From positions 930,001-994,000 of the forward strand of contig NZ_CAKMRI010000001.1 in NCBI RefSeq assembly GCF_928097925.1: a DNA stretch of 64,000 nucleotides, read 5' to 3'. Origin of the DNA: Mediannikoviicoccus vaginalis. GTDB lineage: Bacteria; Bacillota; Clostridia; Tissierellales; Peptoniphilaceae. Below the pieces are notes generated by a model that saw only the letters and a list, made by a program, of their open reading frames with translations, had not been told where the DNA came from and searched no databases. Positions 10,352 to 20,612 of the stretch are shown here, one piece after another (position 1 is the stretch's first letter; the number at the start of each line of letters is the position of its first letter). Both the position numbers and the translations under genes were made by a program.

Positions 10352-11443
10352 ATGAAATTAGGAATTGTAGGTCTACCTAATGTAGGTAAGAGTACAATGT
10401 TTAATGCAATAACAAAGGCTGGAGCAGAATCTGCAAACTATCCTTTTTGTACAATAGATCCAAACGTGGGAATGGTTGACGTTCCCGATGAAAGATTACA
10501 AAAATTAAGCGACATCTCAGGAAGCCACAAGATAATCCCAGCAAGCATAGAATTCTATGACATTGCAGGCCTAGTTAAAGGCGCATCAAAGGGAGAAGGA
10601 CTTGGAAACAAATTCCTTTCAAACATAAGAGAAGTAGATGCAATAGTAGAAGTGTTAAGATGCTTCAAAGACGATAACATAGTCCACGTTGACGGCGACA
10701 TCGACCCAATTAGAGATATCGAAACAATAAATCTTGAACTAATCTTTTCCGATATGGAAATGGTAGAAAAAAGACTGGACAAGTCATCAAGAGCATTAAA
10801 GGGCAACAAGGAATTAAAACCAGAAGTAGATTTACTAGAAAAACTTTTAAAAGTACTAGAAGAAGGTAAATCAGCAAGAGTTTTAGACTTAAATGATGAT
10901 GAGAAAAAATTATTAAGAGGCTTTAACTTACTTTCAGACAAGCCAATAATATATGTGGCAAATATTTCAGAAGACGAAGTTTCCGACCCAGAAGCAAACG
11001 AATATGTACAACAAATCGAAGAATTTGCAAAGACAGAAAACGCAAAAGTAGTTCCAATCTCCGTAAAGATTGAACAGGAGATATCAGAACTAGAAAAAGA
11101 AGAAAAAGAAGAATTCATCGAAGCACTGGGCATAAAAGAATCAGGCGTGGACAGTCTAATAAAAGCATCCTATGACCTACTTGGACTAATGTCCTTCCTA
11201 ACAACAGGAGAAGTAGAAACAAGAGCCTGGACAATAAAGAAAGGCACAAAGGCAGTAGATGCAGCAGGAAAAATCCACACAGACATATCAAGAGGATTCA
11301 TCAGAGCAGAAATAGTATCCTACGACGACCTTGTAGAACAAGGCAGCATGAATGGTGCAAGAGAAAAAGGACTTGTGCGCCTAGAAGGAAAAGACTATAT
11401 AATGCAAGATGGCGATGTGGTCCACTTCCGTTTCAATGTGTAA
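10352..11443 (+). CDS. ychF: Redox-regulated ATPase/GTPase YchF (OLA1 family)
   Basis: A 363-residue TRAFAC-class P-loop protein that binds ribosomes and is a conserved housekeeping factor; YchF/OLA1 hydrolyses ATP in preference to GTP. Visible: Walker A GLPNVGKSTMFNAI at the extreme N-terminus, switch region NYPFCTIDPN, DIAGLVKGASKGEGLGN (G3), the altered G4 region YVANISE instead of NKxD that is typical of YchF, a coiled-coil insertion, and the C-terminal TGS domain (TTGEVETRAWTIKKGTKA...GDVVHFRFNV). The true start is ATG 10352 after AAAGGAAGG; ten upstream in-frame codons are not needed. Length is exactly the family norm. Confidence 0.96.
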   Translation: MKLGIVGLPNVGKSTMFNAITKAGAESANYPFCTIDPNVGMVDVPDERLQKLSDISGSHKIIPASIEFYDIAGLVKGASKGEGLGNKFLSNIREVDAIVEVLRCFKDDNIVHVDGDIDPIRDIETINLELIFSDMEMVEKRLDKSSRALKGNKELKPEVDLLEKLLKVLEEGKSARVLDLNDDEKKLLRGFNLLSDKPIIYVANISEDEVSDPEANEYVQQIEEFAKTENAKVVPISVKIEQEISELEKEEKEEFIEALGIKESGVDSLIKASYDLLGLMSFLTTGEVETRAWTIKKGTKAVDAAGKIHTDISRGFIRAEIVSYDDLVEQGSMNGAREKGLVRLEGKDYIMQDGDVVHFRFNV

Positions 11444-11447
11444 TATG

Positions 11448-11476
11448 TATAAAGGCAGGTAACTGCCTTTTTTTAT
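11448..11476 (+). terminator. Terminator of ychF
   Basis: AAAGGCAG and CTGCCTTT arms, four-base loop, seven T. Confidence 0.9.
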
Positions 11477-12472
11477 TGCCAAAAACACTTCCTTATGCTT
11501 ACAAACAAGAAAGTGTTTTTGGCAATCACGTGAACTTTCTTGTAGAAAGTTCACGCCAAAGTTCTTAATATATTTTGTAAGGCTTCGCCATACCACTCCA
11601 TTATTTTCAATACATTTCTTCTTTTTACATTCAGGGACAGGATAAAGGGGATTGCGATTTCCCCTCATATCCTATCCCTGAAACCCAACCTTTTACACCC
11701 TTAAAACGCTTGGGGATACCCCAAACCCCAATAAAAGAAGTAGAAAATCTTGTTGGATTTTCATCTAGTTTTATAAGGTGTTTTGGATGTTTTCATTCTT
11801 CCTAGAAATGTCTTCCCCTCTTATGTCATCTTGAACGAAAAAATTCAGAAGGAATTTTGTAGTCGAAAGGTTCTTGATCTAACAGAAGACAAAGTCTTCG
11901 TTGTAGGTCAAATGTCGATCTCGTTTCACTTTTCAATGAAAAGTGTCAGAAGGCGACCTCGAGATTTTCTTTTTAGAAAATCTCGTTACACCCCGTCACG
12001 CATCCAACTTCTCACTTCTAATTTCCCACCTCTCACATATCTTCAATCTTCTCAATAGAAACATTATCCACCTGTACTGTCATTCTGAGCGTAAATTTTT
12101 TGGCACAAAAAATTGGAGTCGAAGAATCCCGCATTTGATTTATCAAATGCGTACAATACCTCTAACTTCTATCCTCTCTTCAGTCAAAGGAGCAAAAAGC
12201 TTTTGCTTTTTTGAGATCCTTCGAATCGCTGTTGCTCCCTCAGGATGACAAGTACGACATACTTTTGCTGTAATATATCAACCTTCTCCCTCGCCATTTC
12301 AATCCTCATTTTCTTATACTTTCTTAGAAATAAAATACCTAACTATGTCATTCTGAGCGAAAAAAATTTCGAAGAAATTTTTGAGTCGAAGAATCTCTCT
12401 TTCCGTAAGGAAAGTGTCACCAAAGGTGACTTTATCCCTAGTCACGCGAATAATTTTCAAATCCCCACAAAT
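11477..12472. repeat. Intergenic mosaic 1: modules A and B, pyrimidine tract
   Basis: About 1 kb without a credible gene. It opens with an imperfect AAAACACTT/AAGTGTTTT hairpin and a GTGAACTTTC/GAAAGTTCAC hairpin near 11526-11553. Module B is at 11634-11762. Module A copies are at 11825-11990 (with extra inner hairpins), 12079-12248 (two copies facing each other) and 12347-12430. A degenerate CTTCTCACTTCTAATTTCCC-type tract lies at 12007-12048. Frames across it are not conserved as protein and have no ribosome binding sites. Confidence 0.8.
11634..11762 (+). repeat. Structured repeat, module B copy 1
   Basis: Begins with a GGGACAGGAT ... ATCCTATCCC hairpin that holds an inner GGGGA/TCCCC stem, continues through AACCCAACCTTTTACACCC, then CTTGGGGATACCCCAA, and ends with the GAAAATC/GATTTTC hairpin. 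Three near-identical copies lie at 29938, 32508 (inverted) and 35205. Confidence 0.85.
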
Positions 12473-12507
12473 AAAAAAAGAACTCAGGATTTCTCCCAAG
12501 TTCTTTT
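12473..12507 (-). terminator. Terminator of the surface-protein operon
   Basis: AAGAACT and AGTTCTT arms with a 14-base loop; seven T follow on the minus strand. It lies immediately after the stop of the 2696-residue surface protein. Confidence 0.8.
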
Positions 12508-12510
12508 CAT

Positions 12511-15500
12511 TTACTTACCTAGCTCATTAAGAACTTTATCACTAACCATACTTCTACCACCAATTGCAGTTATCTTTTCAATCTTTGATTTTGCAATATA
12601 GTCCTTTAGTGATTGTGGTGCATTGTTTGCTCCTGTCAATAGAATTGGAATATCTAAGATACCACCAACCGGTCCTATTACAAGTGCATCCATCCATTGT
12701 TCTCCATTTGCTAAGAATATTTCATTTGCATTATTAAACTTCTTGTTCACAATATCAATAGCTGTTTCATATCTTGAGTTTCCTCTTAATCTTTCAACCA
12801 CTGTTGGTAATGAAGACTCAAGAGATTTAGCCACTGTTGAGTAACCACCTGCTATTGTTACCTTAGTTATAGATAGGTCTTTAATAGCCTTATTAATTGA
12901 TGGTGGTACACTGTTTCGTTTAACTAGTAGTATTGGATAGCCTTCCCTAGCTGCGAAAGGTGCAACTGTTAGTGCATCGGCGAAAACTTCACCTGAAGCT
13001 ACTACGCCGTGACCAATCTTTCCAGTTATTCCAACTACTCTTCTTGCAACTTGTGCAGAAGTTTCATATCTGTCCCTACCATAGATCCTTTCAACTTCAT
13101 CCTTATCAAACTTAGCAAGCTCTTTCTTAACAGCTTCTGATACCGATGAGTTACCACCTACGATAATTACATCCCTTGCACCAAGCCTTTGAATTTCAGC
13201 AGCAACCCTTGGATCAAGTCTATTAGTTTCAGTTAATAAAATAGGTGCATTTAGTAATTTTGATAACACTGATGCAGTCATTGCGTCAGGGAAATCTTTT
13301 CTATCTACAACTATTACAGTGTTTGCTTGACCAAAGTACTTCTTAGAAATTTCAATAGCAGTGTCAGTTCTGTCCTTACCACCAATTCTTCCACCATCAG
13401 GCTTGTTCGGATCTTTTTCGTCCGTAGGATTTGATGGTCCTGGTACAACTATAACATCTTTTTCTCTCTCTTTGTACTGAGCTGTATGAGTTGTATCTTC
13501 AGAATATTTTGTTTTAACTGTAGGATCCCATCCAGTAAAGTCATAACCTTTATTTGGTGTAACTTTTGGCGCTGTTATATTAACATCTGTGTCCTTTAGA
13601 ACCCAATACTCTTTTGTTTCAGTATCAGCTATAGTTCCATGTTCGCCTTTATCAAAAGTTACTTTTACATAATTTTCCTTATCATTTGGATCTTCTGTTA
13701 AAACTTTCTTTAGATATTGTGCTGTTAATACTATGTCTTTATTGATTGGTGTTGATTTATCCTTATCCCAACCAACATGTTTCCATTCATAGTCTGCCTT
13801 TACTTCTGGATAGGTCAAATCAGATAGTTTCTTTCCTGATTTTGGATTTATATAGTAAACATCTGTTTGATTTTGATCAATAGTTCCATGTTCGCCTTGT
13901 TTGAATGTTACAGTTACATAACCATTAGGTTTTGGCTTATCTCCTGGAATTATATCGTCTAACTCTTCATATTGAGCTGTAATCTTTGTGTCTTCTGTAA
14001 ATGTTCGAGTTAATTTACTATCCCAAGCATCATTTCCATCTTTTTGTTTCCATCCAGTTTCTGCTTTTACTGTTGGTGCAGGTACTGTTACTTCTTTATT
14101 TGGTCTTACATAGTAAACTGTTTGTCCACTTAAAGTACCATGTTCCCCCTTATCAAATGTTACAGTTAAATACCCTTCTGGTTTATCAGATTCATCAGTA
14201 TTCTTTTGAGGAATTACATCATCAATTTCATTGTATAGAGCTGTTATGACATCTCCATCTGAATATTGAATCTTCTTTGATATTTGAGTATCCCAGTCTG
14301 CAAACTTATATCCAACATCCGCTTTAACATTAGGGGCCTTATCTATAAGAGCCACTGCTTTATTTGGGTTAAGATAGAAAACAGTATTGCCTTCTAATGT
14401 TCCATGCTCACCTTTGTCAAAAGTAACTGTAATGTAGCCTTCTGGTCTGTCAGAACCATCTGTTTTTTCTTGAGGAATTACATCATCTAGTGCCTTAAAT
14501 GTTATTGTATAAGTTGCATCCTCTGTATATTTCTTACTTGTAATTTCTGGATCCCATGATGCACCTTCAGCAGTATAACCTACATTCGGTTTCTTAATTA
14601 GAGCTTCGGCTTTTTCTGTTAAGTCTACTTTCTTTGATCCATTTACATAATAAACAGTTTCTCCTTCTAAATTACCATTAACAGCTTTAAATGTTACAGT
14701 AACATATCCTTCAGGTTTTTCATTGTTTTTACCTGGAATAATATCTTCTAGCTTTTTGAAATTACCTTTTACTGTTGTGTTTTCAGTATACTTCTTAGCT
14801 GTTGTAGTATCTTGGTCCCATTTTTCAAATTCATATCCTGTATCAGCTACTGTCTTTGGTTGAGGAACTGTTACATCCTTTTCTGGATTTACATAATAAG
14901 TTGTAACTTCTTTATCTACAATCTTTCCACCTTCTGCTGGTTCAATTACAAATGTTACTTTCACGTAATTATCAGGTACATTTGGTTTATCATTTCCAGT
15001 TTGTGGTACAACATTATCTACAACAGTTACTGGAACTTTAACTACGACAGTCTTTCCATTTGGATAGGTTACTTTTACACTTGCTGTAGTTTTTCCTGCT
15101 TTACTTACATCTGGTTCTCCATTTTCTGCATATTCAAATGTTGTATTTTCAGGTAAATTATCTCTGCTTTCAGTATTGTTACTATCGAAAATATTCTCGA
15201 TTAAATCCTTAGCGTCTGGTGTAACATTTACCGGAGTTATTACATTTTTCTTTCCTATTGGAGCAGCAATTAATTCTCCAGGATTTACTAATGCTTTATA
15301 TTGAGCTGTAATTTCCGTATCTTGAATAAATATTCCCTTTATGTTTTCATCATTCCAAGAATCTATCGTACCTGTTGTTACGGTCCAGCCTTTGAAATCA
15401 TAAGTGTATTCAATACCACTAATGGTTTCTTTTATACCTTCTGGTTTGTTTTTAATAGTAACTTCCTTAGTTGGATTTACAAAATAAACTTTATTTTCTG

Positions 15501-18500
15501 TATCTTTTGCCTTTTCCGTTGGAATAAGAGTTACAGTTACATATCCGTCAGGTTTTTCTTGGTTATCATTTGTTTTTGGAATAACATCATCAAGCGCTTT
15601 GAAGATAAATTTAATTTCTGTATCTTCACTAAATGTTTGCTTCAATTCTTTATCCCAACTTCCTCCTTCTGCTGTGTATCCAGTATTTGGAGTCTTGGTT
15701 ATAGCTTTAGCTTTTTCTGTTAAATCAACTTCTACCTTTGGATTTACATGGTAACTTGTTGTTCCTGCTAAAGTTCCATTTCCATCAGCTACAAATGTTA
15801 CAGTTACATAACCTTCAGGTTTAGTTTGGTCACCTGGAATTATACTATCCAGTGGTGAATATTGTGCTGTAATTTCATAAGTTGGAGCATCAGCACTTAG
15901 ATTTACTGTTAAACCCTTGTCCCAATTTTCAAATTTGTATCCTACGTTAGGCTTTACAGTTGGAGCTGGAATATTAACTTCTACCCCTGGTTTGATCCAA
16001 TATTCTGTAGTTCCTGATAATGAGCCATTAGTTCCTGGTTTAAATACAACTTTTACATATCCTTCTACTTCTTTTTCAGAAATATTTCCTGGATCATTAT
16101 AAAGAGCTGTGATTTTAGCACCATCTTCATATTGAATTGCTTGGTCAATAGATATATCCCAACCTGCTGAAGTATATCCTGTATTAGGCTTAATAGTAGG
16201 ATCTTGTCCTTCAAGAACTACAGCTTTATTAGGATTTACATAGAATATAGTATTACCTTCTAGTTCTCCATGGTCGCCCTTAACAAATGTTACTGTAATA
16301 TAACCTTGAGGCTTTTTATTTTCTCCACCTTGTGGATTTTCTTTTGGAATTACATCATCTAATGCTTTGAATGCAAATGTATAAGTTTCATCCGCAGCAT
16401 ACTTCTTTGATTCTATTGATGGTGACCAAGTTCCACCTTCTGATGTGTATCCAGTATTTGGATTCTTAGTTATATCTTTAGCTTGTGTTGTTAAATCAAC
16501 TTCCACCTTTGGATTTACATGGTAGCTTGTTGTGCCTGTTAAAGTTCCATTTCCATCAGCCACAAAAGTTACCGTTACATAGCCTTCTGGTTTTGGCTTA
16601 TCTCCTGGAATTATATCTTCAAGTGTTTTGAAGTTTCCTTTTACTGTTGTATCTTTCTCATACTTCTTATCTTTTGTAGTATCAGTATCCCATTTGCCAA
16701 ACTCATAACCTGTTTCAGCTTGGGTCTTTGGTTGAGGAACTGTTACTTCTTTAGCTGGGTTTACATAATAAACTGTAACTTCTTTATCTACAATTTTTCC
16801 ACCTGCTGCCGGTTCAATTATAAATTCGACTTTCTTATATCCAGCTGGTTGTTTATTTTCACTTCCATCTGGATTTGTTTTTGGAATTATATCTTTCAAA
16901 CCATTAAAGCTTCCAGTAATAGTAGTATCTTCTTTATAAACTGTAGGGATTGTAGCGTCTTTATCCCAAGTTCCAAATACAAAACCTGTTTCAGCCTTTG
17001 TTGCTGGCGGGTTAATTGTTACATATTCTGTTGGATTTACATAGAATTTTGCAATGCCATCTATTGAACCTTTAGATTCATCTCCAGTTTTAATAACAAA
17101 TGTTACTTCCTTGTAGCCTTTTGGCTTTTCATTAGGTTTATCGTTCTTATCTTTTTCTGGAATAACATTATCAAGCTTTGTAGCCTTTGCTGTTACAACT
17201 ATATCAGTAGCTTCAATTACAAGGCTATCTTCTTTGTCCCACTTGTCAAACTTATATCCTGTACTTACTTCATATTTTGGTTTTACAAGTTCTTCATTGC
17301 CAAGTGTGATTCCTGCATTTTTCTTTACATAATATGCTTTTTGCTCTATTAATTTTAATCCAGTATCAGCCGCAAAAGTTACTCTTACATAGCCTTCTGG
17401 TCTTGGCATTGGGTCTGGAACACTTGGGTCGTAAGGAATTATATTTTCTGTTTCTCCATAGGTTGCAGTGATTACTGTTGTTGCATCAGTAAACTTTTGT
17501 GCAGTGCTTGGAGTATAAACTTCTCCCTTAGCATCTGCTCCCATCTTCCATTCTTTGAAGGTGTAGGTAGCCTTAGCTTCTGGATTTGCAATTGGAATTA
17601 TTACATCCTTCTTAGGATTTACATAGAAGATCTTTTCTGTTATATCTGTCGCCTTATCAGTTGGAACGAATTTTACCTCTACATATCCATCTGGTTTTTC
17701 ATTACCTTTACTTGGAATAACATCAGGAAGTTTTTCATAGTAAATCTTTATTGTTGCTTTATCTTTTAAAGCATATTTTGAATTTGCTGGGTTTAGTTCA
17801 ATTCTGTTGAACTTATAGCCTATAAACTTTGGAGCATTGTCTTTTGTGTAGACATCATTAGCTATCGCTTCGCCAGCTGTGCCTTCTTTTTCTGTTGGAT
17901 ATTTTTCTGTGTCAATCTTAAATTTATCAGCAATAGGCTTGCCATCTAGGTCAAGGTAAGCAATTTTTGCACTTGCTTTGCCATAGTGGGCATAGAAAGT
18001 ATCTCCTGTTGGCTTATACGTTTCTGAATCCCAGCCTTTGAATTTAATCCCATAGTCATCAGCAACTTTTGTTCCATCTGCTGCCTTGTCATACCATCCA
18101 ATAAATTCAAAACCATCTTTAGTTGGCTTGCCATATTCTTCTTCTACCGCTTGTCTAACTTCAGCAAAAGTTACTCCGGCAATATCAGGTTTTGCTTCTG
18201 TAAAGTATACATAAACAGTTTTTTGAGTATCTGTTGGTGAGCCAAATTGACCGTCGTTGGCATCAAATACAACCGGGAAGTATTGGGTTTCTTTGTTTGA
18301 CTTATCTTCTGTGGTTACTTTTTTATTGTATTTGTATGTGATTGTATCCAGATTATTAGGATCTGTTGGATCTTTATATTTAGGTCCCTTTATTGCATCT
18401 CTATCACCATTAACATATCCCTTAAATTCAGGTCCTTGTTTAGGAATATCTTCATCTTTAACATCTGAATTTAGCTTACCTGATTTGTCTGAAGGATACT

Positions 18501-20601
18501 CTATTCCATCGATTTGATAGTCAGCAGAAATTTCATCGCCTTTTTCATCAACGTATTTGATGTTAATTATACCTTGCTTTTCTTTTTCATATTGGGCCTT
18601 GATAGTTGTCTCTCCACTAAATTGATGTCTTGGTTTTTCTTTAAGCTTGTATTCAGTATCTGTCCCATCAATTAGCCACTTAGTAAATAGATTGTCCCCT
18701 GTTCCTGTTGGGTCTTTCCCTGGTATAACAACTTTAGCATCTGGGTTTACATAATAGACTGTCCTTTGTGGATCCTTGGCCTTTGTTGTTGGATCAAGAG
18801 TTACTTTTTTGTATCCATCTGGTACATAATAAGGCTTTTCTGCTAAAGTCTTTGCTTCGTAGATATTTTTGATAATCTTTATAGGGATTTCTACTTCTTG
18901 GCTTGTGCCATTTTTGTGAGTTACTTTTGCCTTAACAGTTTCTTTTCTTGTAGGTTCATCATTAGGATTATCTTTTTCTTTTAACTTTCCATATAGAAAA
19001 TCTTTTAAACTTTCATCAGTTGTATATTCCGTTTCTCCATCAACTATTGCAAATGTGTCGTCATTTGCTAATGCTTGTGGATCTCCATTTCCATCCTTTA
19101 TCTTTACTTGTTTCTTTAAAGTTTCAAGTGTTGGAATAAAGTCATTTACATAGCCTGTTTCATCTTTAAATGATTCATTAACTGTTAATTCTTCTGTTGT
19201 AATTTCGTTGTTGTCCCAAATTGCATAGAAAGTCTTTTTTTCTGTGATATTTTTAAAGACTTCATCTGTTACAGGAGTTTTGCCATCTTGAGTTGTTGAC
19301 CAGCCTTTAAAGGTTTTTCTGTCCTTTGTAGGATCTTCAGCCTTGTCAGTTAAAGTGCCTTCATATTCTACTTCTTTTACGATTTTAGTTTCTGTATCAG
19401 GTGCTGTAAAATTAGCAAACTTACCACCATTTGCATCAAAGGTTACAGGGATGACTTCTGTCATAGTAAGCTTTCCGCCGTTTATAACATCGTATTGTAA
19501 GTCATACTTAAACTTATACTTTATAGGGCTATCTTCTAAACTTGTGATTACTTTATTTGCTTCATCAATATTGTAGGTTGGTGTTCCATCAATATCATTT
19601 TCGTCTTCAAACTCAAGACCTTGAACTACCTTAACATCTGGAACATTCCTAAAAGAGCCTGCTGAGTCCTGATCATATGGAAGGTCAGGTGGGTTAGCTG
19701 GATCGTAATTATTATTCCTAAGTTGGATAGATTCTGTATTGTTTTTAGGAAAGGCGATCAAATTTTCGATTTCATTTCCATATAAGTCTTTGTTCTTGGT
19801 GTTGTATAAACCTTCAACAACTGGCCTAGCATCTTCTCCCAAATTGGCCTTCCATTCAGATGAAAATCTAGTAGATGCAACTTGTCCTAGTTCCAACTTA
19901 AGTGGAATAGTCGCAACATTTCTACCTTGCTCATCCTTCTTAAAAGTAGATTTTTCATCTGTAGTGCCAAGTTCCATAGTTAAAAGCTTCACCTTATCTG
20001 TCAATTGATAATCTAAAGCTGCATCATATTCATATGGTTCAAGTTTATCAGAATAAAGTGGAAGTAAGGCTTCTTTTCCAAAGGTATCTAGCCACTTATA
20101 TTGTCCACCTTCACTAACTAAGAGTGTATAACGTCCAGTTTCTTCTCTAGTTTTCGCATCTCTTTGTATAAAGTGGATTTTCGCATTGGTTGGATTTCCA
20201 TTAGAGTCTTCCCCAAAAATTTCCTTCCATTGAAATTCTTTTTCAGTACCGTTATCATTTAATCCTACTGTTTTAAAGTTTACATGGACTTTCCCATAGG
20301 CTACAGCCTTTTCTTCATCTGTAGGATTTTGACCTGGTAAATAAGGATTATCTGCCGAGAATAATCCTGCACCATGTTCTCTTTTTCTTATTTTCTGATT
20401 TTCTCTCGCTTGTTTTTGGATTGCTAAGATAGTTTTATTATCCAACTTAGGATAATCTTTTGTATCTAACTCTCCAACTTTGACGAGATCTTGTTTGGAT
20501 TCTTTATCCGAAGAGCCATTAGCTGCTAAGGCTACTCCCGGTACAATAGTTTGTACCAGGATTAGCATAGCAAGCATAAATGCTGTTATTTTTTTCTTCA
20601 T
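12511..20601 (-). CDS. Giant surface protein with tandem repeats and 3 CWB2 domains
   Basis: 2696 residues. A Sec signal peptide (MKKKITAFMLAMLILVQTIV, cleavage near ALA) is followed by a lead region, InlB/Flg_new-like repeats (VTFDANGGKFANF...FKGWSTT), a MucBP-like segment, and then a long run of modules of about 70-75 residues with the pattern GYVTVTF...G.L.G...YYVNP..EV..P......GY.F..WD. A Rib/alpha-like domain (VKVTYPNGKTVVVKVPVTVV) interrupts them near 1780-1865. The C-terminal 300 residues (about 2395-2696) are three CWB2 repeats (RIGGKDRTDTAIEIS, RIYGRDRYETSAQVA, RLRGNSRYETAIDIV), which bind wall polymers non-covalently, so there is no LPXTG. It begins 11 bases after the upstream gene; AAGGAGAG overlaps that gene's stop. 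Likely role is adhesion or surface-layer formation. Near-identical modules (e.g. around 15.7 and 16.5 kb) make copy-number change likely. Confidence 0.9.
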   Translation of the reverse strand: MKKKITAFMLAMLILVQTIVPGVALAANGSSDKESKQDLVKVGELDTKDYPKLDNKTILAIQKQARENQKIRKREHGAGLFSADNPYLPGQNPTDEEKAVAYGKVHVNFKTVGLNDNGTEKEFQWKEIFGEDSNGNPTNAKIHFIQRDAKTREETGRYTLLVSEGGQYKWLDTFGKEALLPLYSDKLEPYEYDAALDYQLTDKVKLLTMELGTTDEKSTFKKDEQGRNVATIPLKLELGQVASTRFSSEWKANLGEDARPVVEGLYNTKNKDLYGNEIENLIAFPKNNTESIQLRNNNYDPANPPDLPYDQDSAGSFRNVPDVKVVQGLEFEDENDIDGTPTYNIDEANKVITSLEDSPIKYKFKYDLQYDVINGGKLTMTEVIPVTFDANGGKFANFTAPDTETKIVKEVEYEGTLTDKAEDPTKDRKTFKGWSTTQDGKTPVTDEVFKNITEKKTFYAIWDNNEITTEELTVNESFKDETGYVNDFIPTLETLKKQVKIKDGNGDPQALANDDTFAIVDGETEYTTDESLKDFLYGKLKEKDNPNDEPTRKETVKAKVTHKNGTSQEVEIPIKIIKNIYEAKTLAEKPYYVPDGYKKVTLDPTTKAKDPQRTVYYVNPDAKVVIPGKDPTGTGDNLFTKWLIDGTDTEYKLKEKPRHQFSGETTIKAQYEKEKQGIINIKYVDEKGDEISADYQIDGIEYPSDKSGKLNSDVKDEDIPKQGPEFKGYVNGDRDAIKGPKYKDPTDPNNLDTITYKYNKKVTTEDKSNKETQYFPVVFDANDGQFGSPTDTQKTVYVYFTEAKPDIAGVTFAEVRQAVEEEYGKPTKDGFEFIGWYDKAADGTKVADDYGIKFKGWDSETYKPTGDTFYAHYGKASAKIAYLDLDGKPIADKFKIDTEKYPTEKEGTAGEAIANDVYTKDNAPKFIGYKFNRIELNPANSKYALKDKATIKIYYEKLPDVIPSKGNEKPDGYVEVKFVPTDKATDITEKIFYVNPKKDVIIPIANPEAKATYTFKEWKMGADAKGEVYTPSTAQKFTDATTVITATYGETENIIPYDPSVPDPMPRPEGYVRVTFAADTGLKLIEQKAYYVKKNAGITLGNEELVKPKYEVSTGYKFDKWDKEDSLVIEATDIVVTAKATKLDNVIPEKDKNDKPNEKPKGYKEVTFVIKTGDESKGSIDGIAKFYVNPTEYVTINPPATKAETGFVFGTWDKDATIPTVYKEDTTITGSFNGLKDIIPKTNPDGSENKQPAGYKKVEFIIEPAAGGKIVDKEVTVYYVNPAKEVTVPQPKTQAETGYEFGKWDTDTTKDKKYEKDTTVKGNFKTLEDIIPGDKPKPEGYVTVTFVADGNGTLTGTTSYHVNPKVEVDLTTQAKDITKNPNTGYTSEGGTWSPSIESKKYAADETYTFAFKALDDVIPKENPQGGENKKPQGYITVTFVKGDHGELEGNTIFYVNPNKAVVLEGQDPTIKPNTGYTSAGWDISIDQAIQYEDGAKITALYNDPGNISEKEVEGYVKVVFKPGTNGSLSGTTEYWIKPGVEVNIPAPTVKPNVGYKFENWDKGLTVNLSADAPTYEITAQYSPLDSIIPGDQTKPEGYVTVTFVADGNGTLAGTTSYHVNPKVEVDLTEKAKAITKTPNTGYTAEGGSWDKELKQTFSEDTEIKFIFKALDDVIPKTNDNQEKPDGYVTVTLIPTEKAKDTENKVYFVNPTKEVTIKNKPEGIKETISGIEYTYDFKGWTVTTGTIDSWNDENIKGIFIQDTEITAQYKALVNPGELIAAPIGKKNVITPVNVTPDAKDLIENIFDSNNTESRDNLPENTTFEYAENGEPDVSKAGKTTASVKVTYPNGKTVVVKVPVTVVDNVVPQTGNDKPNVPDNYVKVTFVIEPAEGGKIVDKEVTTYYVNPEKDVTVPQPKTVADTGYEFEKWDQDTTTAKKYTENTTVKGNFKKLEDIIPGKNNEKPEGYVTVTFKAVNGNLEGETVYYVNGSKKVDLTEKAEALIKKPNVGYTAEGASWDPEITSKKYTEDATYTITFKALDDVIPQEKTDGSDRPEGYITVTFDKGEHGTLEGNTVFYLNPNKAVALIDKAPNVKADVGYKFADWDTQISKKIQYSDGDVITALYNEIDDVIPQKNTDESDKPEGYLTVTFDKGEHGTLSGQTVYYVRPNKEVTVPAPTVKAETGWKQKDGNDAWDSKLTRTFTEDTKITAQYEELDDIIPGDKPKPNGYVTVTFKQGEHGTIDQNQTDVYYINPKSGKKLSDLTYPEVKADYEWKHVGWDKDKSTPINKDIVLTAQYLKKVLTEDPNDKENYVKVTFDKGEHGTIADTETKEYWVLKDTDVNITAPKVTPNKGYDFTGWDPTVKTKYSEDTTHTAQYKEREKDVIVVPGPSNPTDEKDPNKPDGGRIGGKDRTDTAIEISKKYFGQANTVIVVDRKDFPDAMTASVLSKLLNAPILLTETNRLDPRVAAEIQRLGARDVIIVGGNSSVSEAVKKELAKFDKDEVERIYGRDRYETSAQVARRVVGITGKIGHGVVASGEVFADALTVAPFAAREGYPILLVKRNSVPPSINKAIKDLSITKVTIAGGYSTVAKSLESSLPTVVERLRGNSRYETAIDIVNKKFNNANEIFLANGEQWMDALVIGPVGGILDIPILLTGANNAPQSLKDYIAKSKIEKITAIGGRSMVSDKVLNELGK

Positions 20602-20612
20602 TCATTCTCTCC

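Noticed and set aside
11477-12472. Insertion sequence or transposase remnant
   Set aside because: No transposase-like frame, no terminal inverted repeats at the outer ends; only hairpin modules.
11783-12601. Several plus-strand frames of 90-118 residues
   Set aside because: They run through modules A and pyrimidine tracts and into the terminator and 3' end of the surface protein gene; no ribosome binding sites.
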